Positions 45,014-53,423 of a stretch of DNA of 64,000 bases are shown here, piece after piece. Numbering within the stretch: the stretch's first letter is position 1; each line of letters begins with the position of its first letter. Location of the stretch: the NCBI RefSeq assembly GCF_951230155.1, contig NZ_CATNVD010000012.1, forward strand, positions 1 to 64,000, in the 5' to 3' direction. This DNA comes from Parablautia sp. Marseille-Q6255 (GTDB taxonomy: Bacteria > Bacillota > Clostridia > Lachnospirales > Lachnospiraceae). The position numbers were made by a program, and so were the translations under genes. Under the pieces are notes generated by a model. That model saw nothing but the letters and a program-made list of their open reading frames with translations, did no database searches and was not told the DNA's origin.

Positions 45014-45439
45014 TCACTCCTCTACTGTGATACCCATACTTCTTGCTGTACCTGCGATCATGCTCATAGCTGCTTCTACGCTGCCTGCATTGAGATCCGG
45101 CATCTTCATCTCAGCGATCTCTCTGATCTTGTCCTTGGAGATCGTAGCTACCTTTGTCTTGTTCGGAACTCCGGAACCGGATTTCAGGTTGCATGCCTTC
45201 TTCAGAAGAACTGCTGCCGGCGGAGTCTTTGTGATGAAGCTGAAGCTTCTGTCTGCATATACTGTAATAACTACAGGGATGATCAGATCACCCTTGTCTG
45301 CTGTTCTTGCATTGAACTCTTTTGTAAACTGAACAATGTTTACGCCATGCTGTCCAAGAGCCGGACCAACTGGCGGAGCCGGTGTTGCTTTACCAGCAGG
45401 AATCTGTAATTTAATATAACCTGTTACTTTCTTTGCCAT
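45014..45439 (-). CDS. rplK: Ribosomal protein L11
   Basis: GTPase-centre protein, 141 residues: [45 protein letters not shown] at the N-terminus and the rRNA-binding C-terminal domain ([37 protein letters not shown]). The start MAKKV has a ribosome site (AGGAGG) before it. Located 122 nt downstream of nusG. Confidence 0.98.
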   Translation of the reverse strand: MAKKVTGYIKLQIPAGKATPAPPVGPALGQHGVNIVQFTKEFNARTADKGDLIIPVVITVYADRSFSFITKTPPAAVLLKKACNLKSGSGVPNKTKVATISKDKIREIAEMKMPDLNAGSVEAAMSMIAGTARSMGITVEE

Positions 45440-45561
45440 GTCAGGCACCTCCTATGTGGTAATGTCGGGAGTACGTCTTCCCTCCCACGTCCCCTGACTG
45501 CTGTCAGGAGAGTCTACTTGTTATCGCGTTTATGTGAACCCATGTGCTTGACCTGATGGTT

Positions 45562-46077
45562 TCACATTTTTCTGATCTCTGTGAAACTTATCTCAACCGG
45601 TGTTTCACGACCGAACAGTTCAACATTGATTGTAACGCTCTGCTTGCCCTGATTTACAGTCTGGATCACTCCGACCGTATCCTTCCAGACACCGCCGGTC
45701 ACAGTGACCATATCTCCCTCGGCAAACTCTACTTCCATGTTTGCCGCCTGGATACCGAGATTAAACATCTCTGTCTCTGTAAGCGGAACCGGCTTGGATC
45801 CCGGACCAACGAATCCGGTAACGCCACGCGTGTTTCTGACAACGTACCAGGTATCATCGTTCATTACCATGTTGAGAAGTACATAGCCCGGAAACATCTT
45901 TTTCTGAACTGTTTTCTTCACGCCATTTTTGACTTCGACAACATCCTGAAGCGGCACTCGAACCTCCAGAATCTGATCCTCCAGATGTCTGTTTTCAATC
46001 GTCTTCTCGATGTTGGCCTTTACTTTGTTCTCATACCCTGAATACGTATGAGCTACATACCAGTTAGCTTCTGCCAT
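45562..46077 (-). CDS. nusG: Transcription factor NusG
   Basis: Elongation factor linking RNA polymerase to ribosomes or Rho. The 171 residues have the N-terminal NGN domain (WYVAHTYSGYENKVKANIEKTI, FPGYVLLNMVMNDDTWYVVRNTRGVTGFVG) and a C-terminal KOW domain (EGDMVTVTGGVWKDTVGVIQTVNQGKQSVTI). It follows secE by 23 nt. Confidence 0.98.
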   Translation of the reverse strand: MAEANWYVAHTYSGYENKVKANIEKTIENRHLEDQILEVRVPLQDVVEVKNGVKKTVQKKMFPGYVLLNMVMNDDTWYVVRNTRGVTGFVGPGSKPVPLTETEMFNLGIQAANMEVEFAEGDMVTVTGGVWKDTVGVIQTVNQGKQSVTINVELFGRETPVEISFTEIRKM

Positions 46078-46100
46078 ACAATCACCCTGTCCTCACTCAT

Positions 46101-46310
46101 TTAGAAACTGATGTTTACCAAAATGTCCACGCCATACTTGAAAATAAAATCCAGTAGGGCAATGAGCATTCCAAGTACGATAGAAACGGCAACTACGGCA
46201 CCGGTCTGCTTCACCAGCGTTTTCTGATCCGGCCAGACGATCTTTTTAAACTCTGCTTTCATACCGTCAAACCAGCTCTTCTTCAAACCTTTTTCAGTTT
46301 TTTCTGCCAT
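46101..46310 (-). CDS. secE: Preprotein translocase subunit SecE
   Basis: Single-span SecE of 69 residues: amphipathic WFDGMKAEFKKIVWPDQKTLVKQT followed by one membrane helix (GAVVAVSIVLGMLIALLDFIF). Short single-span form is the rule in Firmicutes. Lies between rpmG and nusG. Confidence 0.97.
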   Translation of the reverse strand: MAEKTEKGLKKSWFDGMKAEFKKIVWPDQKTLVKQTGAVVAVSIVLGMLIALLDFIFKYGVDILVNISF

Positions 46311-46341
46311 ACCTTCACTTCCTTTGCACGAATCTACCGAA

Positions 46342-46491
46342 TTATTTCGTTTCTTTGTGTAATGTGTGTGTTCTGCAGAAACGACAGTATTTCTTTGTTT
46401 CCATTCTGTCCGGATGAGTCTTCTTATCCTTTGTCGTGTTGTAATTACGCTGCTTACACTCCGTACATGCCAATGTGATTCTTACACGCAC
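46342..46491 (-). CDS. rpmG: Ribosomal protein L33
   Basis: A 49-residue protein read from a GTG start: [20 protein letters not shown] followed by [29 protein letters not shown]. Two CxxC pairs mark the zinc-binding form. GAGGTGG lies 5 nt before the GTG. It is the first gene of rpmG-secE-nusG, the usual order. Confidence 0.96.
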   Translation of the reverse strand: MRVRITLACTECKQRNYNTTKDKKTHPDRMETKKYCRFCRTHTLHKETK

Positions 46492-46591
46492 AACTTCCAC
46501 CTCGCTCTCTTATATTTGTCTTGTCCGACAGCCCTGCTGCCGTTCTTTGTTTTGAGGCACAAAAAAAAAGCCTGCTTCCATACGCCCGTAC

Positions 46592-46621
46592 AGTTTACCA
46601 TACAATCTGCATGAAAGTCAA
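46592..46621 (-). promoter_or_regulatory. Promoter of rpmG-secE-nusG
   Basis: Minus-strand -35 TTGACT (46616-46621), 18-bp spacer, -10 TAAACT (46592-46597). Confidence 0.65.
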
Positions 46622-46672
46622 GACTTTTTCGCGGTTCGCAGCTATGTTCGCAGCTTTTTTTCTCAGATATTC

Positions 46673-47149
46673 TCAGATATAGCGGATCTCATACTGCACT
46701 TTATCCCCTGTAAGCTCCATGACCGCATAGCTGGGGCAGCGCCCGTTCTGCCGCGGGAAGGAAAGACTGCCCGGATTGACTATCGTGATACCGTCCACCT
46801 CTTTTATCACCGGGCGGTGCGTGTGTCCGAACATCGCCACGCTGCAGCCGTTGGCCCGCGCATCCTCCGCCAGGTCATGCAGTCCAAGCGTCACAAAATG
46901 GCAGTGTCCATGCGCCATCAGTATCCGCACTCCTCCCACCTGCGTCACAATCGTCTTCGGAAGGTCTGAAAAAAAGTCACAATTGCCTGCTACGATCTCC
47001 AGCGGGCAGGTCAGCAGGCTGCGCAGATGCGCTCCGCTGTCCTCAGAATCTCCCAGATGCAGCACGTGATCCGGCATCCCTTCCCGGGCCAGCGCCTTTT
47101 CCACATTTTCTTCACGCCCATGCGTATCACTCATAATCAGAACTTTCAT
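46673..47149 (-). CDS. YfcE/MJ0936-type metallophosphoesterase
   Basis: A 158-residue calcineurin-like phosphoesterase: MKVLIMSDTHG (metal ligands D8, H10), HLGDSED, GNCDF, HGHC and GHTHRP motifs in order. It would hydrolyse phosphodiesters; the physiological substrate is unknown. It is the last gene of the run 50.9-46.7 kb and a distant relative of the yfcE gene at its start. Start set at MKVLIM with AGAGG upstream. Confidence 0.9.
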   Translation of the reverse strand: MKVLIMSDTHGREENVEKALAREGMPDHVLHLGDSEDSGAHLRSLLTCPLEIVAGNCDFFSDLPKTIVTQVGGVRILMAHGHCHFVTLGLHDLAEDARANGCSVAMFGHTHRPVIKEVDGITIVNPGSLSFPRQNGRCPSYAVMELTGDKVQYEIRYI

Positions 47150-47209
47150 TTTATCCGGCCTCTTTCGTCCTATTTTTGTATTTCGGGCATATCCGCCCAT
47201 CCCCTGCTT

Positions 47210-47809
47210 TTATTCCCAGTATGCTCTCAGCTTTTCCTTCATGCTCCTGAGCGCCTTTCCCCGATGGCTGAGCTCATTTTTCTGCTCCGGCGAGATCTGC
47301 GCAGAGCTGCACCCGCACTCCGGAAGATAAAAGATCGGATCGTATCCAAATCCATTCTCCCCCCTGATCTCGTACGCGATCCGCCCTTCCATCGTCCCGC
47401 GGCTTGTAAGCTCCGTTCCATCCGGCATCACACAGGCGATCGCACAGACGAACCGCGCCGTACGTTCCTGCTCCGGCACGCCGGAAAGCTTCTCGAGGAT
47501 CGCAGCGTTCTTTTTTTCATACGGAGTATCCTCTCCCATAAACCGCGCGGAATAAATGCCGGGGGCGCCATCCAGATAATCAATCTCAAGCCCGGAATCA
47601 TCCGCCAGCGCCATCTCTCCTGTGCGCTCCATGACTGCCCGCGCCTTGATCAGCGCATTTTCTTCAAAGGTTGTGCCATTCTCGATAATATCTCCCGTCA
47701 CTCCGGCTTCCTTCATAGACACGACCGGCAGCTTCAGGTCAGCCAGTATCATGCGCACCTCGCGCATCTTCCCTTCATTTCCTGTTGCAAAAATAATCCT
47801 TTTTTCCAT
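47210..47809 (-). CDS. rdgB: XTP/dITP diphosphatase (RdgB/HAM1)
   Basis: House-cleaning pyrophosphatase that removes non-canonical purine nucleotides (dITP, XTP) from the pool. The 199 residues contain RIIFATGNEGKMREV, ENALIKARAV, ADDSGLEIDYLDGAPGIYSARF and GFGYDPIFYLPE, all family landmarks, ending in LSHRGKALRSMKEKL. The start MEKRIIFATGN follows AAGGAG. Neighbour of the YfcE-type phosphoesterase. Confidence 0.97.
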   Translation of the reverse strand: MEKRIIFATGNEGKMREVRMILADLKLPVVSMKEAGVTGDIIENGTTFEENALIKARAVMERTGEMALADDSGLEIDYLDGAPGIYSARFMGEDTPYEKKNAAILEKLSGVPEQERTARFVCAIACVMPDGTELTSRGTMEGRIAYEIRGENGFGYDPIFYLPECGCSSAQISPEQKNELSHRGKALRSMKEKLRAYWE

Positions 47810-47877
47810 GTCCCTCTCCTTCCGGGGCAGCCGCCTGTGCACCATCTGCCACCATTTTCCTCTGCCGCCTGCAAAGG

Positions 47878-49194
47878 TCAGCGCAGGTCGGTATATGCCT
47901 TCAGGCAGATATTTGCCGCGAACTCCTCCTGGGTGTTCTGCCATTCCTCTCCGGTACGGCTCAGATAGCTTTCCTTTCCTGACAGCACAACATTTTGTGT
48001 ATCCGCATCCTTTGCATATTCCGCAGCAGCAGGGCTTGCGCTGTGCGGCACCTTCATCCTGACCGCCAGCGCAAACCGTTCCCCCGGATCAAGGGGGATC
48101 TCCTGCGTGAAATCAACAGTATAATATCCTGCATCCGTAAAGCTCCCCTCCGTCAGGAGCTCCATCGTCTCAAACGACCCTGTATCAGTAAAATCATGCG
48201 CCAGATAGACCTGATACCGGGTATTTTTTCCGGTTGCGTAAAATCCGGCAGCCTGAAGCGATTCCGCCTCCTGCGCCGTATAGACATTTGCAAACCAGCA
48301 TGTCTCAGAGCCGTATCCAAGGCTGCTCTGCCAGCCGCAGTCATCCGCCTGGTAGATCCGGTCATAATTATCCGCAGGCTCCACCCGGCTATAGGCTGCC
48401 GCCATCACGCCGAGATTCGCATCCTCATAGGAGACATAGAAGATCCCGTCCTGCCCGAACTCCTCTCCCCAGCTGTTCTGGCAGATGAAGGCGCCGTCTC
48501 TTTGCGGAATTTCCCGAAACAAAAAGCGAGAATACGAGTCATCCCAGCCAAGGATCACAATGTCGTGATTTTGAAGCTCTGTGTGCGGATAATAATATGC
48601 CGCCGTCATCTCATTATAATATGGACTGTCCACCTCCGTCTCCTCCTTATCAAGCCGCAGGGACGCCTGTACTGCCCCGTATTTCATGACAGCCTCCTTC
48701 AGCTGCCGCTCCTGCGCCTCCTCAAACAGCCGTATCTCCTGTACGTGCACGGCCGGAGAAAGTCCCGGCGGAGACTGCCTGTCTCCATAGGGATCCTGCT
48801 CATCCGTCACCGGCCCCTGCCAGCTGCTCAGATAAGCCATAGCCATATAATAGCTTCCTCCCTTTTGGGGGTCAACGGTAAACGCATTGCGGAAAACAAA
48901 ATGATCCGGCGAAAACGACATCTTCGTCTGCGGCAGGAGCGCCGCTTCAAGGGCAGAGGCTGACGCGACCGCCCAGCAATTGCTCTGACTGTACTGTCTG
49001 CGTACCTGCGGCTTCCTGCCCTGGTCTCCCGCATACCAGTAGTCCGGCAAAAATCCCGGAATCGAGGTTTCCAAAATCTTCTCTGCCACAGGCTGCGACG
49101 TCTCCGGCCTTTTTCCGGCTGTACAGCCTCCTGCAAAAAGGAGCGCCGCACACCCGGCGCAGATACCTGCTGTTTTCAGATACTTTTTTCTCAA
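47878..49194 (-). CDS. Papain-like (C1) peptidase lipoprotein with lectin-like tail
   Basis: A 438-residue predicted lipoprotein (lipobox FAGGC, Cys24). The C1 peptidase triad is visible: C73 in QSNCWAVASASALE, H210 in NHDIVILGWDDS and N240 in CQNSWGEEFGQDG. The C-terminal 170 residues are beta-rich and match the layout of the lectin-like domain found with such peptidases. It would act on the outer face of the membrane. It overlaps the RNA methyltransferase gene by 4 bp, so they are co-transcribed. Confidence 0.9.
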   Translation of the reverse strand: MRKKYLKTAGICAGCAALLFAGGCTAGKRPETSQPVAEKILETSIPGFLPDYWYAGDQGRKPQVRRQYSQSNCWAVASASALEAALLPQTKMSFSPDHFVFRNAFTVDPQKGGSYYMAMAYLSSWQGPVTDEQDPYGDRQSPPGLSPAVHVQEIRLFEEAQERQLKEAVMKYGAVQASLRLDKEETEVDSPYYNEMTAAYYYPHTELQNHDIVILGWDDSYSRFLFREIPQRDGAFICQNSWGEEFGQDGIFYVSYEDANLGVMAAAYSRVEPADNYDRIYQADDCGWQSSLGYGSETCWFANVYTAQEAESLQAAGFYATGKNTRYQVYLAHDFTDTGSFETMELLTEGSFTDAGYYTVDFTQEIPLDPGERFALAVRMKVPHSASPAAAEYAKDADTQNVVLSGKESYLSRTGEEWQNTQEEFAANICLKAYTDLR

Positions 49195-50354
49195 GCGCTC
49201 TCCCCGTCTCTTCGTCTGGGCGGCTTCGGTCCCAGAAACTGGTAATAGTATGTTTTGATCATTCCGTTATAAATCTTCCGGTTCTTGTCTGCCTTTTTGC
49301 CGATATACTTCTCTGCCTGATCGTACGAGGTGATCACATACTCCGACCACGAATCCAGCCCTGCGAACGCCTGGCCGATCTCACGGTAAAGCGCAGGCAG
49401 GTTCTCCCGCTCCTCAATACGCTCCCCATATGGGGGATTCGTGATAACAAAGCCGTATTTTTTCGGATGACGCAGTTCATTTACCGGGCGCTGCTGAAAA
49501 TGGATCAGATGATCCACACCCGCCAGGCGCGCGTTCTCGCGGGCTGCGCGGATTACTTCTCCGTCGATATCATAGCCCTGGATATCTGTATGCACAGAGA
49601 GATCGATCAGATCCTGCGCTTCCTCCACTGCGTCATACCACTGCCGCTTCGCAGTCAGATTCGCCCACTGCTCCGCAAGGAAGGCGCGGTTCATGCCGGG
49701 TGCGATATTGGCAGCCATCATTGCAGCCTCGATCGGAAAGGTACCGCTGCCGCAGAAAGGATCTACCAGTATTCTGTCCGCCTTCCACGGAGTCAGCATA
49801 ATAAGCGCAGCCGCAAGCGTCTCAGAGATCGGCGCCTTCGCGGTAAGCTTTCTGTAGCCGCGCTTGTGCAGGGACTCTCCTGTCGTATCCAGACCGATCA
49901 CAGCCTCGTCTTTCAAAAACGAAATACGGATCGGATATGCCGCTCCCTCCTCTGTAAACCAGTTCACATGATATACACTTTTGAGCCGCTCCACAACCGC
50001 TTTTTTTACGATTGACTGAATATCAGAGGGGCTAAACAGCTTGCTTTTTACCGATGTTGCCTTTGCCACCCAGAACCTGGCGTCAACAGGGAGATATTCT
50101 TCCCACGGCAGAGCTTTTGTACGTTCAAACAGCTCATCAAAGGTTTCTGCGTGAACCGTCCCCACCTTCAGGAGGATGCGTTCTGCAGAGCGCAGAAATA
50201 CGTTTGCGACCGCGATCGCCTCAGCGTCCCCGAAAAAGGTCACACGGCCATCCTCCACACAGCTGATCTCATAGCCCAGATCCAGGATCTCTCTTTTTAA
50301 CACCGCCTCCAGGCCAAAATGGCATGGGGCGATCAGTTCATATAGTTTTCTCAT
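49191..50354 (-). CDS. THUMP-domain RNA methyltransferase (YpsC/RlmL type)
   Basis: A 387-residue protein with an N-terminal THUMP RNA-binding domain (about residues 45-155) and a class I methyltransferase core: LVDPFCGSGTFPIEAA as the SAM loop and the NPPYG catalytic motif that targets exocyclic amino groups. This matches the 23S rRNA guanine-N2 methyltransferase group. It overlaps yfcE upstream and the C1 peptidase downstream by 4 bp each. Confidence 0.93.
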   Translation of the reverse strand: MRKLYELIAPCHFGLEAVLKREILDLGYEISCVEDGRVTFFGDAEAIAVANVFLRSAERILLKVGTVHAETFDELFERTKALPWEEYLPVDARFWVAKATSVKSKLFSPSDIQSIVKKAVVERLKSVYHVNWFTEEGAAYPIRISFLKDEAVIGLDTTGESLHKRGYRKLTAKAPISETLAAALIMLTPWKADRILVDPFCGSGTFPIEAAMMAANIAPGMNRAFLAEQWANLTAKRQWYDAVEEAQDLIDLSVHTDIQGYDIDGEVIRAARENARLAGVDHLIHFQQRPVNELRHPKKYGFVITNPPYGERIEERENLPALYREIGQAFAGLDSWSEYVITSYDQAEKYIGKKADKNRKIYNGMIKTYYYQFLGPKPPRRRDGESA

Positions 50355-50893
50355 ACGGTTCTTTCCTTTATCGTCTTTCCGTCAAAATCTTTGATGCAAA
50401 ATGTGCCATTCTCCAAAATCGCATACGTGGGAGGATTCCCTTCTTTTGGGATCGACACAGAACCAGGATTCCATATCTGGATCTCGCCCTTTTGCTCTGC
50501 CCGCAGTACATGCGTATGTCCGTGCAGCAGCACGTCTCCCGGCTTTATCGGCGGCAGATGATCTTCATTCCAGATATGTCCGTGCGTCGCATACACTGCA
50601 TGTCCGTTTTCAAAAAGCAGCATATAGTCTGCCAGAACCGGAAATGCCAGGACCATCTGATCCACTTCTGCCTCACAGTTTCCGCGCACTGCATATATCT
50701 CATCCTTCTTTTCATTGAGCATGCGGATGACCTCCTTCGGCGCATATTCCCGCGGAAGGTCATTGCGCGGTCCGTGATAGAGAATATCTCCGAGCAGGAT
50801 CATCCGCTGTGCCCCTTCTTTTTCATACGCCTCTAACAGCTTTCGGCAGTAAAAAGCTGACCCGTGAATATCAGATGCCACTAAAAGCTTCAT
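50351..50893 (-). CDS. yfcE: Phosphodiesterase YfcE
   Basis: A 180-residue metallophosphoesterase: MKLLVASDIHGS, LLGDILYHGPRNDLP, VRGNCEAEVD, ATHGHIWNE and LHGHTHV motifs. GHTH and the PRNDLP phrase mark the YfcE group. It is the first gene of the operon that runs through the RNA methyltransferase, C1 peptidase, rdgB and the second phosphoesterase. Confidence 0.95.
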   Translation of the reverse strand: MKLLVASDIHGSAFYCRKLLEAYEKEGAQRMILLGDILYHGPRNDLPREYAPKEVIRMLNEKKDEIYAVRGNCEAEVDQMVLAFPVLADYMLLFENGHAVYATHGHIWNEDHLPPIKPGDVLLHGHTHVLRAEQKGEIQIWNPGSVSIPKEGNPPTYAILENGTFCIKDFDGKTIKERTV

Positions 50894-50919
50894 ATGTTCC
50901 TCCTGATCTATTTTTCTCT

Positions 50920-50949
50920 ATCTTAATGCCCTCCGCCCTTTTTTGTCAA
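50920..50949 (-). promoter_or_regulatory. Promoter of the yfcE operon
   Basis: Minus-strand -35 TTGACA (50944-50949), 18-bp spacer, -10 TAAGAT (50920-50925). Confidence 0.55.
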
Positions 50950-50965
50950 TCGCAAATAGCAGGAA

Positions 50966-51259
50966 TCACCACATCCTCCTGTTCTGATACGCCCGAAATC
51001 CTCCGACTACACTTTTCGTCTGATAGCCTTTTTCTTCCAGGTCGCGCGCCACTGCCATACTAAGCGCCCCTCTGGCACAGTACAAAATGACCGGAACCGC
51101 CTGCTTCCCGGCAAGCTCTCCCCGAAACCTGCCCTGCGGGACATTCAACGCCCCCGGTACATGAGCCGCGGCAAACTCCTTTCTGGAACGCAGATCTATA
51201 ATCATGCTCCTGCCGTCCGCCGCATAACGGTCCAGTTCCTTTGCAGAGATCGTTTCCAT
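50966..51259 (-). CDS. Single-domain rhodanese
   Basis: A 97-residue sulfurtransferase domain: MIIDLRSRKEFAAAHVPGALNVP and the active-site loop CARGALSM with the persulfide-forming cysteine at about residue 62. Such proteins carry sulfane sulfur in the cytoplasm; the acceptor is unknown. It lies 72 bp upstream of yfcE in the same direction, with the yfcE promoter between. Confidence 0.9.
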   Translation of the reverse strand: METISAKELDRYAADGRSMIIDLRSRKEFAAAHVPGALNVPQGRFRGELAGKQAVPVILYCARGALSMAVARDLEEKGYQTKSVVGGFRAYQNRRMW

Positions 51260-51303
51260 AACAAAGTCCTTCCTTTTCTTTTACTTTATCATATGTACGC
51301 GCG

Positions 51304-51332
51304 AAAAAAAGGGGATGCTCCCGCGCATCCCC
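51304..51332 (-). terminator. Terminator after the Asn-rich gene
   Basis: GGGGATGC/GCATCCCC stem with a 6-nt loop followed by TTTTTTT on the minus strand. Confidence 0.9.
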
Positions 51333-51338
51333 TCGCTC

Positions 51339-51551
51339 TTAGTATTCTGATCTGGAATCATACTCCTGTGTGCGGCAGTTTTCCGCACTGTTTCTGGAGC
51401 TGTTTTTTGCATTGTTTTTCGTGCTGTTTCTGGAATTGTTCTTCGCGCTGTCCATACTCTTGTTATAATCACAGTTCTTTCCGTTTTCTGCATTTCTTGC
51501 CGCATTATTTGCGCTTCCTGAATTTACTGCATTATTTGCATTCTTAGCCAT
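51339..51551 (-). CDS. Small Asn/Ser-rich protein
   Basis: A 70-residue protein, about one third Asn, with repeated NNA, KNN and RNS words, two cysteines and a charged end (CRTQEYDSRSEY). It has AGGAGG 11 nt before the ATG and its own strong terminator, which argues that it is real. The composition recalls small spore proteins, but I see no match to a known family and assign no function. Confidence 0.6.
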   Translation of the reverse strand: MAKNANNAVNSGSANNAARNAENGKNCDYNKSMDSAKNNSRNSTKNNAKNSSRNSAENCRTQEYDSRSEY

Positions 51552-51654
51552 GATACAATAGCCTCCTGTGTCTGAATTTTTGCGGCGGTCTGATGTTTTC
51601 ACCGCCACATCTTTACTACACTTCTATTGTTCCTGCTTTTTTGAAAAATATGTG

Positions 51655-51683
51655 TTGCTTTTTTCTGGAAATTATATTATAAT
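51655..51683 (+). promoter_or_regulatory. Promoter of the candidate small RNA
   Basis: -35 TTGCTT (51655-51660), 17-bp spacer, -10 TATAAT (51678-51683) on the plus strand, with no plus-strand gene nearby. Confidence 0.65.
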
Positions 51684-51689
51684 TCTTGG

Positions 51690-51797
51690 TGTAAAAAGAA
51701 TTACCCTTCAAACAATTTTTTTTACAAACCCCTTATTAATTATTTATACTCCCCTCGAAACAGCCGATAGCTCCCCTATCGGCTGTTTCATTTTTAT
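51690..51797 (+). ncRNA. Candidate C-rich small regulatory RNA
   Basis: A short unit of about 108 nt with its own promoter and a perfect 13-bp terminator stem (51757-51769 with 51777-51789; GAAACAGCCGATA/TATCGGCTGTTTC) followed by ATTTTTAT. There is no start codon followed by a frame. Unpaired segments hold ACCC (51703-51706), ACCCC (51728-51732) and CTCCCC (51749-51754), and the terminator loop is GCTCCCC. Such C-rich single-stranded words can pair with Shine-Dalgarno sequences, as in the UCCC-motif sRNAs of Firmicutes. Prediction only. Confidence 0.6.
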
Positions 51798-51817
51798 ATT
51801 TTTCTGATACTTCTCTC

Positions 51818-51874
51818 AAAAAAAATGCTTCAGGAACTCCCCGGTCTCCCGGTACGTCCTGAAGCATTTTTCTT
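51818..51874. terminator. Terminator after the LCP gene
   Basis: AATGCTTCAGGA/TCCTGAAGCATT stem flanked by A-run and T-run; it works for the LCP gene on the minus strand and could also back up the sRNA. Confidence 0.85.
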
Positions 51875-51891
51875 TTTATCTGTATTTTTTA

Positions 51892-53061
51892 TCAGTTTTC
51901 TCCCGACCCGTAAATAAAGTCATGCAGCTTTTCCAGTGTCGGCTCCCAGTCCGGAACAAGCATACCCTGACCATTTACGTCGATGATGCTGTACATGCCA
52001 TCATACGGCACACGATCCATCGCAAACTCATAATTGAGCATCTCCGGAAGCTCCGGAATCATCGCCCAAATCTCGCTCTCCGGAATATTCATTGTCACAT
52101 GCTCAAGGATCGCCTGCATTTTTTCTGTCATCTGTGCCACACTCATCTGTTTTACTTCAGCGATGAGCTGCTGGATCAGATAACGCTGACGCTCTGTTCG
52201 CTCATAATCAGAGTTGCCGACAAAACGGTTACGCGCAAATGCGACTGCCTGAATACCATCGCAGCGGACCAGACCGCCCTCTGCCGGGATCTGATGATCC
52301 CATCCGTCCTCACCCTCGATCAGAGTACACATATCGAGGATATATCCGTTTGCGACCTCTGCCTCCTTCGGGCTGATCTCGAGGGAAACGCCTCCGATGA
52401 TATCAATGATATCGATCAGGTCAAAGAAATCTACTGCCGCATACCGGTCTACCTTTATATTGTAGGTGTTTGTGACAGTTTCACACAAAAGCGGACCTGC
52501 GCCGTATGCGTACGCATAGTTCAGCTTCTGATATCCAACCTCCGGAATATCCACATACGTATCTCTCATTAAAGATACAACAGACACACGGTTATCCTTT
52601 TTATCAATAGAAACAAGCATCATACTGTCAGAGTTTCCATTCCAGGATTTATCACGGCGGTCAAGACCGACAAGCAGCACGTTGTAGATATCGTCATCTG
52701 ACACTGCTTCCTGACTGGCCAGGCTGCTGATCTGGTCGTGGATACTCTTAAGCTCATCATCAGAAACCTTCTCACCCTTCAGACCATCGTCCTCGGCAGT
52801 CTCCGCCTCTGCTATCTCCTCAAGCGCCGCCTCCGGCAGCGTTTCAAGTACCTTTACCTCTTCATCCGCTACATAATTAACGCTGCGGTACATATCATGT
52901 CCCAGCTTATAGATCAGCCCTCCGCTGATAAACACAAGACCGAGCACGATACAAAAGCTGATCGCAAAGACCTTCTTTGTATTCATGCCTGTTTTCTTCT
53001 TTTTGTTTTCATTTTCGTAGCTATCCCGTCTCTCCATACGGTTGTCCCTGTTTCTTGGCAT
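51892..53061 (-). CDS. LytR-CpsA-Psr family protein
   Basis: A 389-residue membrane-bound LCP protein, expected to attach polyprenyl-linked glycopolymers (teichoic acid or capsule) to peptidoglycan outside the cell. A basic start and one membrane helix (VFAISFCIVLGLVFISGGLIY, about residues 31-51) are followed by a linker and the LCP domain: YNVLLVGLDRRD, MLVSIDKKDNRVSVVSLMRDTYVDIP, GGVSLEISPKE and AFARNRFVGNSDYERTERQRYLI. AGGAGGGAG precedes the ATG. Single-gene unit. Confidence 0.93.
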   Translation of the reverse strand: MPRNRDNRMERRDSYENENKKKKTGMNTKKVFAISFCIVLGLVFISGGLIYKLGHDMYRSVNYVADEEVKVLETLPEAALEEIAEAETAEDDGLKGEKVSDDELKSIHDQISSLASQEAVSDDDIYNVLLVGLDRRDKSWNGNSDSMMLVSIDKKDNRVSVVSLMRDTYVDIPEVGYQKLNYAYAYGAGPLLCETVTNTYNIKVDRYAAVDFFDLIDIIDIIGGVSLEISPKEAEVANGYILDMCTLIEGEDGWDHQIPAEGGLVRCDGIQAVAFARNRFVGNSDYERTERQRYLIQQLIAEVKQMSVAQMTEKMQAILEHVTMNIPESEIWAMIPELPEMLNYEFAMDRVPYDGMYSIIDVNGQGMLVPDWEPTLEKLHDFIYGSGEN

Positions 53062-53166
53062 CTGAAGCTCCCTCCTGATTCTCTCCTCCCCTGCTGTATA
53101 ATGACCGTCCGGCCAAAGCAGGCAAAGACATCTGGTAAAACCATAAGACTCAATGTTTCCTGGTAT

Positions 53167-53191
53167 AAAAAGAATTCTGCAAGCAGAATCC
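53167..53191 (-). terminator. Small terminator-like hairpin between the tRNA-Leu and LCP genes
   Basis: Minus strand GGATTCTGC-TT-GCAGAATTC followed by TTTTT. Upstream of it (53192-53291) is GC-rich, foldable sequence (GTTCC...GGAAC, CGCATTGCG), perhaps an untranslated RNA or a gene remnant. I do not recognise it. Confidence 0.55.
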
Positions 53192-53291
53192 TCCGCCTGC
53201 GGCGGCCTGCCCGGGCAACATCATCCCTGTCCGTCGCAATGCGATCCTCACGGAATATTTTTGTTCCACAGGACGTAATTTCCTTTGGAAC

Positions 53292-53325
53292 AAAAAAAAG
53301 ACTCTTTCGATCTCTCGAAAGAGTC
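53292..53325 (-). terminator. Terminator of tRNA-Leu(UAA)
   Basis: GACTCTTTCGA/TCGAAAGAGTC, an 11-bp perfect stem followed by CTTTTTTTT on the minus strand, 3 bp after the tRNA. Confidence 0.93.
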
Positions 53326-53327
53326 CA

Positions 53328-53412
53328 TGCGGAAGATGGGACTTGAACCCACACGAGCGCATTGCTCACAAGATCCTTAGTCTTGCTCGTCTGCCAATTC
53401 CGACACTTCCGC
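53328..53412 (-). tRNA. tRNA-Leu(UAA)
   Basis: An 85-nt class II tRNA with acceptor stem GCGGAAG/CTTCCGC, anticodon UAA, a long variable arm, T-arm GGTTCAAGTCC and discriminator A. CCA is not encoded. A full promoter lies at 53424-53452. Confidence 0.95.
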
Positions 53413-53423
53413 GAACAATTGGA

